In this document: in pieces, positions 32,373 through 40,641 of the stretch
How positions within the stretch are numbered: position 1 is the first letter of the stretch
How the letters are laid out: every line of letters begins with the position of its first letter
NCBI RefSeq assembly: GCF_016907355.1
Contig: NZ_JAFBBW010000001.1
Location: 186,001-250,000 of the forward strand
Length of the DNA stretch: 64,000 nucleotides
Direction: 5' to 3'
Origin: Agromyces aurantiacus
Lineage (GTDB): Bacteria; Actinomycetota; Actinomycetes; Actinomycetales; Microbacteriaceae
Notes under the pieces: model-generated
What the model saw: only the letters and a program-made list of their open reading frames with translations
The model's database searches: none
What the model was told of the DNA's origin: nothing
Position numbers and translations under genes: made by a program

Positions 32373-33506
32373 ATGGCGACCCGCAGGGTGGGCATCGTCA
32401 CCATCAACGACGACACGAACTACGGCAATCGCCTGCAGAACTACGCCCTGCAGGAAGCGGTGCGCGCGCTCGGCTGGGAGCCCGAGACGCTGCGGAACCG
32501 GCCCCCCGCGTGGGATCGTGCGCTGCTCGCGCCGAGGCTGCTCCATGAGGCGCGCCATGATGCACCGGCCCTGGCCGCGAGGACGCTCACCCGAGTGGGG
32601 GAGCGCCTCGGGCGGACCTCCGCCGGCCCAGCCGCCTTCCTCGAACGGCGTCGGGCGGCCATCGCCGCGTTCGCGCGGGCGAATGTCGCCTCCTCGCCGA
32701 ACGAGTACTCGGAACGTCCGGCGGCCGAGTGGGCCGATCGCTATGCGCACGCGATCGCGGGCTCCGACCAGGTCTGGAACCCCGTCTACCGGCGCGCGCA
32801 GGGCATCGACTTCCTCGACTTCGTGCCCGCGGAGCGCCGGATCGCGTACGCGCCCAGCTTCGGCGTCCAGCGCATCCCGGGGTTCCTCCGCTCGCGGTAC
32901 CGCGACTGGCTCGCCGGCATCCCGCACCTCTCGGTACGCGAGACCGGCGGGCGGCGCATCGTCGCCGAGCTCACCGGCCGCGACGTCCCGGTCGTCCTCG
33001 ATCCGACGCTGCTCGTCGAACAGGACGTCTGGGATCGGCTCATCGCGGGGCGGCCGCCGATCGTGGACCGGCCGTACGCCGTCCGGTTCTTCCTCGGCCA
33101 CCCCACGCCCGAACAGGAGGCGTGGCTCGATCACGACGCGCGTTCGGCGGGTCTCGCGGTCGTCGACCTGCACGCCCTCGATCGCGAGGAGTATGCCGAC
33201 GTCGATCCGGCCGGCTTCGTGTGGGCGATCGCTGGTGCCGAGCGGGTCTCCACCGACTCCTTCCACGCGGCGATCTTCGCGCTGCGCTTCCGGAGGCCGA
33301 TCATCGCCCGCACGCGCTTCGCGCGCGACCCGCGATGGGACGAGCTGCTGTCGCAGAACGAGCTGACCGCCGCACCGTCCGGCGTGCCGGGCCTGCGTTC
33401 GATCAGCGACGTGGACTGGGACGCCGTGAGCGCACGACATGCGCGCCTCCGGCGCGAGTCGACGGAGTTCCTCGCACGGGGTCTCGCTTCACGACTCGAG
33501 CCCTGA
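32373..33506 (+). CDS. Polysaccharide pyruvyl transferase family protein
   Basis: 377 residues. The N-terminus VGIVTINDDTNYGNRLQNYALQEAVRALGWEPETL is the standard opening of the family. It is followed by AIAGSDQVWNP, RIAYAPSFGVQRIP, LSVRETGGRRIVAELTGRDVPVVLDPTLL and the C-terminal RVSTDSFHAAIFALRFRRPIIART. It begins four bases after the FrhB-like gene, forming a two-gene unit seen in many glycan loci. It may add a pyruvyl ketal or act as a related transferase. Its end overlaps the convergent GT2 gene by 18 bases. Confidence 0.85.
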   Translation: MATRRVGIVTINDDTNYGNRLQNYALQEAVRALGWEPETLRNRPPAWDRALLAPRLLHEARHDAPALAARTLTRVGERLGRTSAGPAAFLERRRAAIAAFARANVASSPNEYSERPAAEWADRYAHAIAGSDQVWNPVYRRAQGIDFLDFVPAERRIAYAPSFGVQRIPGFLRSRYRDWLAGIPHLSVRETGGRRIVAELTGRDVPVVLDPTLLVEQDVWDRLIAGRPPIVDRPYAVRFFLGHPTPEQEAWLDHDARSAGLAVVDLHALDREEYADVDPAGFVWAIAGAERVSTDSFHAAIFALRFRRPIIARTRFARDPRWDELLSQNELTAAPSGVPGLRSISDVDWDAVSARHARLRRESTEFLARGLASRLEP

Positions 33507-34502
33507 CGCTCGTTCGCGATGCGGTGCCCAGGCGCGGGGCGGCCACCGGAGGAGGGCGTGCGCCATCCCGTCGGTCACCCTCGCGAGACCAGCCAGCACC
33601 TGACCGCGCGCGATCATGGCGCGGCCCTCCCCCAGCTTGCGGCGCGCCACGCGGGCCTGGTGCGCGCGCCAGATCCGGCGGATACGGCGGTCGGCGTCGG
33701 GCGATCCCGACCGCCGATGGTAGACCGCGGACCAGACCTGCCTGGCTCCGCGGACGTTCCGCGCCCGGTCGCCGGAGGCGTTCGAGGCGTGCCGACGGTA
33801 TCCGACCATCACCCGGTCGACGGGCACCAGCGGTCCAACCTCGGCGAGACGCACCACGAACTCCCAGTCCTCGGCGAGGAACCGCGAGTCGAACCCGCCG
33901 GCGCGGTCGAACGCCGAGCGACGGATCAGCAGGCAGCTCGGCGGGTACACGAGGTTCGCGAGGAACAGGTGCTCGGCGCCGACGTCGGCGTCGAGATCGC
34001 GCGGCACAAGCCGACCTTCGACGAGGTCTTCGCGGGAGCGCATGTGACGCGGGAAGTCGCCGGGGTGGAGCGGCGCCCCCTCGGCGTCGACGTAGTCGGC
34101 GAGCACGAACGCACCCGCCGCGTCGGGCCGGTTCTCGAGCACCTCGATCAGCGTCGCGAGCGTGTCGGGGTGCCAGACGTCGTCGGCGTCGAGGAACAGC
34201 AGGTACCGGGATGACGCGGCGGCGCGCGTCGCACCGAGGTTCCGTGCCTCGCAGACGCCGAGGTGCGGGCTGGTGACCAGCGCGACGCGCGGATCGGCGG
34301 CGAGCTCTCGCACGATCGCGGGGCCGTCGTCGGTCGACCCGTCGTCGACGACGACGACCTCCAGGCGCGCGAAGCCCTGCGCGAGCACCGACTCCAGCGT
34401 CTGCCGGATGAATCGGCCGCCGTCGTACAGCGGGATCACGATCGTGACCAGCGGCTGGGCGTCGCGCGCATCGGGGCGCAGGTCGGTGGGCTGCGACGTC
34501 AT
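33489..34502 (-). CDS. Glycosyltransferase, GT2 family
   Basis: 337 residues with a GT-A fold. The N-terminal nucleotide-binding segment is PLVTIVIPLYDGGRFIRQTLESVLAQGF, then VVVVDDGSTDDGPAIVREL, RNLGATRAAASSRYLLFLDADDVWHPDTL (the DxD metal site) and the acceptor-side FDSRFLAEDWEFVVRLAEVGPLV. The frame is open well upstream; ATG 34502 starts the conserved part and ATG 34514 would add four residues. Neither has a convincing ribosome site. The C-terminal ~90 residues are Arg/Ala-rich. Confidence 0.83.
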   Translation of the reverse strand: MTSQPTDLRPDARDAQPLVTIVIPLYDGGRFIRQTLESVLAQGFARLEVVVVDDGSTDDGPAIVRELAADPRVALVTSPHLGVCEARNLGATRAAASSRYLLFLDADDVWHPDTLATLIEVLENRPDAAGAFVLADYVDAEGAPLHPGDFPRHMRSREDLVEGRLVPRDLDADVGAEHLFLANLVYPPSCLLIRRSAFDRAGGFDSRFLAEDWEFVVRLAEVGPLVPVDRVMVGYRRHASNASGDRARNVRGARQVWSAVYHRRSGSPDADRRIRRIWRAHQARVARRKLGEGRAMIARGQVLAGLARVTDGMAHALLRWPPRAWAPHRERASGLES

Positions 34503-34551
34503 GGGCAGCAGCATCCCACACCGCTCTCGCCGGGCACGATTCGCGCCCCGG

Positions 34552-34557
34552 TAGCAT
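34552..34557 (+). promoter_or_regulatory. -10 box giving a near-leaderless transcript
   Basis: TAGCAT lies six bases before the GTG at 34564 with no ribosome-binding sequence between. It is the third such arrangement in this locus. Confidence 0.45.
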
Positions 34558-34563
34558 GACCGC

Positions 34564-35565
34564 GTGCAGGATCGAGATGCGGATGCCGCGGCGACGACGT
34601 TCGCATTGGTGATCCCGACGCACCGGCGCCCCGAATTCGTCCGCCAGGCGGTCGACAGTGCGTTGCGGCAATCCCGGCCCTTCGACCAGGTGATCGTGAT
34701 CCCCGACGGCCTGGACGACCCCGCCGTGGCCGCGCTCGCGGACGTGCCGGTCGAGGTGCACCCCATCGAGAAGGCCGGCGTGGCCGCGGCCCGCAACGCC
34801 GGCGTGGCGAACGCGCGCACCGACTGGGTGTGCTTCCTCGATGACGACGACCTGCTCCACCCCGACTACCTCGCCCGGGTCGAGCGTGAAGCATCCGGCT
34901 CGCCCGAGATCGGCGCGATGAACGCGGCCTACTGGAGCTTCGCGTCGGAGGCGGGCCCCGACGACGAGTTCGCCGCGGACACGCTCGACGAGTGCCTGGT
35001 GGCCATCCGCACGGCGGTACCGCGCCGCGACCTGTCGTACCTCGAGATCGAGGGCCGGAGCTTCGATCTCCTGCTGGAGCGCATGCGCGGATCGATGAGC
35101 ACCTCCGCGGTGCGGCGCGACCTCCTCGAACGCGCCGGCGGTTTCCCGCACGGCATGGTCACGGCGCAGGACTGGGTGATGTACGTCAACGTCGCGCGGC
35201 TGACCGAGTGGCGCCTGATCCGCGACCGGCTCGCGTTCTTCCGCGACCTGCCGAACTCGATCACCCGCACGGGATCGCCGGTGAAGGGCTTGACGGCGTT
35301 GCGCGCCATCCGCTCGTTCTGGCAGCCGAGTCCACTGCCCACCCCGCCGCACCGCCCGCTCGACGCATATCGCACGAACTACCGCTTCGTGCTGGGCTGG
35401 GCGCTGCGCGCGTGCTGGCGCGCCCGCGACCTCCGCTCGTACCGCGAGGCGCTCGTGATCGCGCGCGACATCCTTCCGCGCCGCAGCGACCGGATCCGGG
35501 CCGCCGCCCCGAGGTGGGTGCAGGGCGGCATTCGGCGTGCGACGCGCCTCTTCGGCCGTCGCTGA
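34564..35565 (+). CDS. Glycosyltransferase, GT2 family
   Basis: 333 residues, GT-A fold. It shows FALVIPTHRRPEFVRQAVDSALRQSRPFDQVIVIPDG, ARNAGVANARTDWVCFLDDDDLLHPDYL (metal-binding DDD) and RDLLERAGGFPHGMVTAQDWVMYVNVARL, where an acidic residue would be the base. The C-terminal part is basic (RARDLRSYREALVIARDILPRRSDRIR) and may lie on the membrane. The start is GTG at 34564. It ends 12 bases before the stop of the convergent gene. Confidence 0.85.
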   Translation: MQDRDADAAATTFALVIPTHRRPEFVRQAVDSALRQSRPFDQVIVIPDGLDDPAVAALADVPVEVHPIEKAGVAAARNAGVANARTDWVCFLDDDDLLHPDYLARVEREASGSPEIGAMNAAYWSFASEAGPDDEFAADTLDECLVAIRTAVPRRDLSYLEIEGRSFDLLLERMRGSMSTSAVRRDLLERAGGFPHGMVTAQDWVMYVNVARLTEWRLIRDRLAFFRDLPNSITRTGSPVKGLTALRAIRSFWQPSPLPTPPHRPLDAYRTNYRFVLGWALRACWRARDLRSYREALVIARDILPRRSDRIRAAAPRWVQGGIRRATRLFGRR

Positions 35566-35577
35566 TGGCGACCCGGT

Positions 35578-36447
35578 TCAGGGCTCGAGGCCGGCGAGCG
35601 CAGGCAGCGCGACGACGCGGTAGCGATCCCACGCGTTCCGCGTGAAGGGCGCGGCCGCGGCGGTGCGCAGCGGATGGCGCGACCGCCACCGCCATCGTTC
35701 GAGGTCGCGGTCCCAGTCGCGCGTGTGCGCGTAGCCCGACACCTGGCGCTTCTCGAGCATCTGCGCCTCGGTCCGCACCCAGCTCAGGTGCAGGACGGCC
35801 TCGTCGAGCGGCACCACGGCGTGGACCGGCGTGTTCCGCGGGTGTGCGGGGTCGGTGTTGCGCCGGGCCACGTCGAGGCGGCGATGCGGCACGCCGCCGG
35901 CCTGCCGCGCCACGGTGAGCCGCGTTCCCGCGCGCACCGCGACCGGACCGGGATACGACGCCTGCGAACCCCAGAACCGGCCGCACTGCTCGAGGAATCG
36001 CCCGTCGGTCGTGGCGGTGTAAATGTTGCGAAGCGGGAAGTCGAGCGCCTGCGCCCCGGCCGTGTCGGCGGCAGCCACCTCGCGGCGCAGCGCCGCGGGC
36101 GAGGGCAGCACCTCGTCGGTGTCGAACTGGAGCACCCAGTCGGCGCCCTCGGACGCCGCATCGAGGGCCGCCTGCCGCTGCGCGGTCTCGGTCGCCATGA
36201 GCGAGCGCTCGCCCATGACGTGGTCGCCCGGCAGCAGCACCACCTTGCCCTCGGGGTCGGCCGCTTGGATGCGACGCAGCGACTCCTCGACCGAGAGCGG
36301 GTGGCCCGACCACGAGCGATGCGTCCGGTCGAACGACACGACGATCCGGTCGACCATGTCGTAGTAGGACCCGATGCTCGTCGCGATCCACGCCGGATCG
36401 CCGGCCAGCACGTAGGCGTTGAACCGAGTGGGCTCGGGCGCCGTCAT
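35578..36447 (-). CDS. Glycosyltransferase family 2-like protein
   Basis: 289 residues. It resembles GT-A proteins of the Glyco_tranf_2_4 type: YVLAGDPAWIATSIGSYYDMVDRIVVSFDRTHRSW at the start, then ADWVLQFDTDEVLPSPAAL with the DTDE metal site and LDFPLRNIYTATTDGRFLEQCGRFWG. A C-terminal HLSWVRTEAQMLEKRQVSGYAHTRDWDRDLERW follows. It is translationally coupled to the GT2 gene upstream (36444-36447 overlap). The donor sugar is unknown. Confidence 0.8.
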   Translation of the reverse strand: MTAPEPTRFNAYVLAGDPAWIATSIGSYYDMVDRIVVSFDRTHRSWSGHPLSVEESLRRIQAADPEGKVVLLPGDHVMGERSLMATETAQRQAALDAASEGADWVLQFDTDEVLPSPAALRREVAAADTAGAQALDFPLRNIYTATTDGRFLEQCGRFWGSQASYPGPVAVRAGTRLTVARQAGGVPHRRLDVARRNTDPAHPRNTPVHAVVPLDEAVLHLSWVRTEAQMLEKRQVSGYAHTRDWDRDLERWRWRSRHPLRTAAAAPFTRNAWDRYRVVALPALAGLEP

Positions 36448-37415
36448 GAGGCGACGCCCTCGGCCGGCGCGCCGAGGAGCCCGCGGAGCTCGCGGCCCAG
36501 TGCGTCATCGCGGCGGGGCGGCAGCGGATGCCACCTGGCCGACCGCAGCACGGCCGCATACCCCCACGCTACGCCCACTAGCGTCACCCCGAAACGGCGG
36601 ACCCTCGCCGCGAAGCCGCCCGCGCGGCCGATCGCCCGGAACTGCCCCCCGACCCACCTGCGGAGGAGGGGCGAGCGGATCCCGCCGTCGCGGGCGAGCA
36701 GCACCATATGGTTGCGCCGCCCGTAGAGCTTGTACCGCGTGTCGAAGCGGGCGCCGCGCACATGCGGCGCGGGGAGGTGGTCGACCGCCGCGTCCGGCGC
36801 GAAGATCGCCCGCCCTCCGATGGCCCGGATCCGGAGGAAGATGTCGGTGTCCTCGCGGAGGGCCGTCCCGGGGTAGTCGTCGCGAAAGCCGCCGAGTTCG
36901 GCGAGCACGGAGCGGCGGAACGACATGTTCGCCCCGATGCCGTGGTCGACCTCGACCGGCCCGGCGGGGAGCGACGCGAACCCGTCGGTCAGCGACCCGT
37001 CGCCGAGCAGGCGACCGATCGGCTTCGCGTACTGCTCCTCGCCGGCAGCGCCGTTGCAGGTGCGTCCGGAGACCGCGGCCACGATCGGGTCGTCGAACGC
37101 CGCGAGCAGCGCCGACTCCCACCCCGGACGGAGCACCACGTCGTCGTCGAGGAAGCTCACGATCTCACCGTGCACGTGCCGGAGGGCCTCGTTGCGCGAG
37201 CGGGTCATCCACCCGGCGAGCTGCGGCGCGTGCACGTAGACGACCGGTCGTCCGGCCTCGTCGGCGATGCCGCGTCGATCGGCGGTGGAGGCGTCGACCA
37301 CGACGATCTCGGATCCCGCGTCGAGACCGTCGGCCAGCGAACGCAGGCAGCGTCGCAGGAACTCCGGCCGCTCGTACGTCACGATGCAGACGCTCAGCTT
37401 CGGTGCGTCGCCCAT
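36444..37415 (-). CDS. Glycosyltransferase, GT2 family
   Basis: 323 residues, GT-A fold. It shows KLSVCIVTYERPEFLRRCLRSLADGLDAGSEIVVVDAST, RNEALRHVHGEIVSFLDDDVVLRPGWESALL with the metal-binding DDD, and GANMSFRRSVLAELGGFRDDYPGTALREDTDIFLRIRAIG with the catalytic-base region ED. This layout is frequent in rhamnosyl- or galactosyltransferases. The ATG is at 37415. Its stop overlaps the next gene on the strand (ATGA). Confidence 0.86.
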   Translation of the reverse strand: MGDAPKLSVCIVTYERPEFLRRCLRSLADGLDAGSEIVVVDASTADRRGIADEAGRPVVYVHAPQLAGWMTRSRNEALRHVHGEIVSFLDDDVVLRPGWESALLAAFDDPIVAAVSGRTCNGAAGEEQYAKPIGRLLGDGSLTDGFASLPAGPVEVDHGIGANMSFRRSVLAELGGFRDDYPGTALREDTDIFLRIRAIGGRAIFAPDAAVDHLPAPHVRGARFDTRYKLYGRRNHMVLLARDGGIRSPLLRRWVGGQFRAIGRAGGFAARVRRFGVTLVGVAWGYAAVLRSARWHPLPPRRDDALGRELRGLLGAPAEGVAS

Positions 37416-37474
37416 GGTCTCCCGTTCCTCGGCCGGTACCGGGTGATTCTATCCACGAGCCGTGCAGCACCTCG

Positions 37475-37480
37475 TATGCT
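37475..37480 (+). promoter_or_regulatory. -10 box giving a near-leaderless transcript
   Basis: TATGCT lies six bases before the ATG at 37487, again without a ribosome site, in the 71-base divergent gap. Confidence 0.5.
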
Positions 37481-37486
37481 GCCGTC

Positions 37487-38488
37487 ATGGATCGGGCGGA
37501 GTCGACGGCGCGATCCGAGACCCGTTCGCCACGTGCCGCCTACGTCGTCCTGACCCACCGCGATTGGCCGCAGGTCGAGCGGCTCGTCCGGGCGATCATC
37601 GCATCGAGCCCCAGCGCGTACGTACTGGTCGCGCACGACAGCCGGACGACCGAGTTCCCCGCCGGCATCGGCGATCCCCGGGTCGACGTCGTCGAGCACG
37701 GGCTCGCGACCGACTGGGGGTCGTGGGAACTCGTCGAGGCGACCCTCCGCGCATTCGAGCTGGTGCGGGAGCGCGTCGACCCGGCGCTCGTGGTGCTCGT
37801 CTCCGGCCAGGACTATCCGATCCGCCGGCTCGACGAATGGGAGGCCGAGGTGCTCGCCGCGGACGGCTGGGTGGGCACGGCCGAACCGCTGCGCTACACG
37901 GCGCACTGGGGCACGCGGCGCGGCGAAGGCCTCGACGAGCTCACCCGCTACACGTACCGGTGGTTCCAGACTCCGCTCGCGCGTCGGCGCATCCGCATCG
38001 GGGGACCGACGGGCGCCCTGCTGCGGCGCGTTCGGGGCGCCGTATCGCTCCGCCTCGAGCCCATGCTCAGCGTGCGCGTGGTCACCCGGGGGCGCGGCGT
38101 CTTCTGGGGCATCCGGCGCCGCACGCCCTTCTCCCCGGAGCGGCCCTGCTACTTCGGCAGCCAGTGGGTCGCGTTGCGCCGACCCGAGCTGGATCGCCTG
38201 CTGGATGAGGATCTCGCCCCGTCGTCCCGGCTCCGCCGGTTCTATCGCCGCACGGTGATCCCCGACGAGTCCGCGCTGGTCACACCGCTCTCATGGCGCG
38301 GGGCGCCGGCCGCGCTTCCTCCAGTGACGCGCGTGACCTGGGATACGGTGCGCGACCAGCCGACCGTGTGCACGCTGGACGACCTGGATGCGCTCGTGTC
38401 CTCGGGGTCGGCCTTCTGCCGCAAGGTCGAACCGGTGCGGAGCGCCGCGCTGATGGACGAGCTGGATCGCCGCACGCGCACGCGGTGA
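37487..38488 (+). CDS. GT14-type (core-2/I-branching-like) N-acetylglucosaminyltransferase family protein
   Basis: 333 residues of the Branch family. The N-terminus is AAYVVLTHRDWPQVERLVRAIIASSPSAYVLVAHDS. The central signature follows in order: LVVLVSGQDYPIRRLDEWEAEV, then FGSQWVALRRPELDRLL and the C-terminal YRRTVIPDESALVTPLSW. These are the usual three blocks of bacterial core-2-like proteins, which may make branch points (beta-1,6-GlcNAc or xylosyl). ATG 37487 is preferred over longer frames because codon bias and similarity begin there. Confidence 0.83.
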   Translation: MDRAESTARSETRSPRAAYVVLTHRDWPQVERLVRAIIASSPSAYVLVAHDSRTTEFPAGIGDPRVDVVEHGLATDWGSWELVEATLRAFELVRERVDPALVVLVSGQDYPIRRLDEWEAEVLAADGWVGTAEPLRYTAHWGTRRGEGLDELTRYTYRWFQTPLARRRIRIGGPTGALLRRVRGAVSLRLEPMLSVRVVTRGRGVFWGIRRRTPFSPERPCYFGSQWVALRRPELDRLLDEDLAPSSRLRRFYRRTVIPDESALVTPLSWRGAPAALPPVTRVTWDTVRDQPTVCTLDDLDALVSSGSAFCRKVEPVRSAALMDELDRRTRTR

Positions 38489-38554
38489 CGCCAGTGTCAG
38501 ACCTGGGAGTACGCTCCTGACGGCGCCCCATGCGGCGCGACGAGGAGGCGCGCA

Positions 38555-39745
38555 ATGCAGGTCGGGCGACCTGAGATCCGATCCACGGATGGCACGACGA
38601 CGTGGAACGTCGGAGTGCGCGGACTCGCGAACGCGCCGGACCGTCTGTGGTTCGAGGTGCCCGAGGAGCACGCCGGGATGCTCACCGATGCCGTCGACCC
38701 GGCGGTCGTCGGACTCCTCGTCCCGGCGATGCGCGCGGGCGGGCCCATGGAGGTCGAGGGCGCGGTCACCGACGAGCTGGTGCACGGGATCACCCACGGC
38801 TACCAGCACATCCTCGAGGCCGTGATCCCCGGCACGCGGCAGATCCCGGTCGAGGCCGCGGAGTCGGTCGCCGCGACCCCGCGGGCGAGCGGGATCGGCA
38901 CCGGGTTCTCGGGTGGGATCGACAGCTTCGCCGTGATCGCCGAGCACCTGGTGCAACCCGTGCCCGACGCCCTGCGGCTGACGCACCTCTCGTTCTTCAA
39001 TGTGGGCGCCATGACGGGCGGCGATCGCGGGCGTCGGCGATTCCGCCGCATGCACGCGCAGCTCGCACCCGCAGCCGAGCGGCTCGGCCTGCCGTTCATC
39101 CCCGTCGACTCGAACCTCGACGACTTCTTCCCGATCGGGGCGTTCGTGCAGACGCACGGGCCGCGAAACCTGGGCACGGCGTTCCTGTTGCAAGGCGCCC
39201 TCGGCGGCTTCATCTTCGCGAGCACGGCGCCGTACGCGCAGGTGGGCGTGCGCCGATCGCACAGCAGCGCACGCTCCGACGCCATCTCCATGCCGCTTCT
39301 CGAGACCGGACGGTTCCGCCCGGTCTTCCACGGCAGCCAGTACACGCGCGCCGAGAAGACCGAGATCGTCGCCGGGGTCCCAGAGTCCACCGAGAGCCTC
39401 CACGTGTGCACCAGCATGACCGCCGACGGACGCAACTGCTCGCGGTGCAGCAAGTGCCTGCGCACCCAGTTGACGCTCGAGCTCGCCGGGCATCTCGACG
39501 CGTACGGTCGGGTGTTCGACCTCGATGCCTACCGCAGCGCGCGCGACGCGTTCATCGACGAGGTCGCTGCATCGCGCGATCTTCACCTCGTGGAACTCAG
39601 GAACTTCGCGCGCCAGGTCGGGTTCGCCCTCCCGCCGTCGGCGGCCGGCTTCGTGCGCCACGGACTGCGGCGCACGGCGCGCAAGACCGGCGCGGTGCTC
39701 CGGGGACGGCACCGCCCGGCGGACACCGACGTCGCGCCCGCCTGA
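38555..39745 (+). CDS. QueC/asparagine-synthetase-like ATP pyrophosphatase of a polysaccharide locus
   Basis: 396 residues. A PP-loop of the N-type ATP pyrophosphatase fold is clear: GFSGGIDSFAV with S119-GGID-S124. A later cysteine set C285-x9-C295-x2-C298-x2-C301 (SMTADGRNCSRCSKC) resembles the structural zinc site of QueC. The family activates a carboxylate or amide carbon with ATP. There is no glutaminase domain, so ammonia or another small nucleophile would be needed. Its product is unknown; amidation of a uronic acid is one possibility. The ATG at 38555 has GAGGAGG upstream. Confidence 0.7.
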   Translation: MQVGRPEIRSTDGTTTWNVGVRGLANAPDRLWFEVPEEHAGMLTDAVDPAVVGLLVPAMRAGGPMEVEGAVTDELVHGITHGYQHILEAVIPGTRQIPVEAAESVAATPRASGIGTGFSGGIDSFAVIAEHLVQPVPDALRLTHLSFFNVGAMTGGDRGRRRFRRMHAQLAPAAERLGLPFIPVDSNLDDFFPIGAFVQTHGPRNLGTAFLLQGALGGFIFASTAPYAQVGVRRSHSSARSDAISMPLLETGRFRPVFHGSQYTRAEKTEIVAGVPESTESLHVCTSMTADGRNCSRCSKCLRTQLTLELAGHLDAYGRVFDLDAYRSARDAFIDEVAASRDLHLVELRNFARQVGFALPPSAAGFVRHGLRRTARKTGAVLRGRHRPADTDVAPA

Positions 39746-39765
39746 GATGTGGTGAGCTTGTCACC

Positions 39766-40641
39766 GTGCTGGCGTTCATCACCTCCCTGCGACATCCGCG
39801 CAACAGCTCGGACTACGCGCAGGTGGAGGCGCTGCTCGCCGACACGCTCCGGTCGGTGATGCGCCAGCGGCATCCCGACTTCACCGTCTGGGTCGTGGGG
39901 AATCGGAGGCCGGGGGAACTGCCGGACGGCGTCCACTGGGTCGGCGTCGACTTCGCCCCACCGAGCGAGAAGCGCAGCCCGATCACGGGGCAGGACGCCG
40001 TCCTGCTCGACAAGGGGTCGAAGCTGGCCGTCGGCCTCCTGGCGGCGCGTACGACAGCGCCCGACCATGTCATGTTCTTCGACGCCGACGACATGGTGTC
40101 GAACCGGTTGGCGGCGCTCTCGGCGGAGAATCCCACGAACAACGGCTGGCGCATCGTCGACGGGTGGCGATGGTCGAGCGCTCGACGCGCCATCCGGAGG
40201 CAGGCCGAGTTCCACCGTCACTGCGGCACCGCGTTCATCGTGCGGCCCGAACTGTACGGCCTGCCCGACTCGCTCGACCCCGACGCTCCGCAGGACGAGC
40301 TCCGAGCGGCGCTCGGCGATCGCCTCTTCCGTCACTTCGGCTCGCACCGGTACCTGAGCGCCGACCTCGCCGAAGCGGGGCACCCACTCGAGGCGGTCGA
40401 GTTTCCCGCCGCGCTGTATCGCGTGGGCACGGGCGAGAACCATTCGGGCGTCTCGCTCGGCGGATTCGGCCGACCCATCGGACCGCGCATCGCCGATGAG
40501 TTCGGCATCCCGGCGACGCCGTGGACCCCGGCCGGCCTCGCCCGGTCGGTGCTGCCGAGCCGCCGGGCGCTCGAGCGCGTGGCCGCCTTCAGGAGGAGAC
40601 TGCGGAGAGCCGGGGGCAGCGGCCCGCGGGGCGGGAGCTGA
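39766..40641 (+). CDS. Glycosyltransferase-like protein (GT-A type)
   Basis: 291 residues. It begins LAFITSLRHPRNSSDYAQVEALLADTLRSVMRQRHPDFTVWVVGNRRPGELP and has a clear DxD-type site in HVMFFDADDMVSNRLAAL. It follows with HRHCGTAFIVRPELYGLPD. This matches small GT-A proteins in capsule loci, although the family assignment is looser than for its neighbours. The GTG at 39766 is preceded by GGTGAG. It starts 20 bases after the QueC-like gene, so the two are probably co-transcribed. It ends directly against the convergent ABC transporter. Confidence 0.75.
   Translation: MLAFITSLRHPRNSSDYAQVEALLADTLRSVMRQRHPDFTVWVVGNRRPGELPDGVHWVGVDFAPPSEKRSPITGQDAVLLDKGSKLAVGLLAARTTAPDHVMFFDADDMVSNRLAALSAENPTNNGWRIVDGWRWSSARRAIRRQAEFHRHCGTAFIVRPELYGLPDSLDPDAPQDELRAALGDRLFRHFGSHRYLSADLAEAGHPLEAVEFPAALYRVGTGENHSGVSLGGFGRPIGPRIADEFGIPATPWTPAGLARSVLPSRRALERVAAFRRRLRRAGGSGPRGGS

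Noticed and set aside
29525..32416. A 963-codon minus-strand frame spanning the polymerase and FrhB-like genes
   Set aside because: It has low-complexity composition and no motif, and overlaps two recognisable proteins in other frames.
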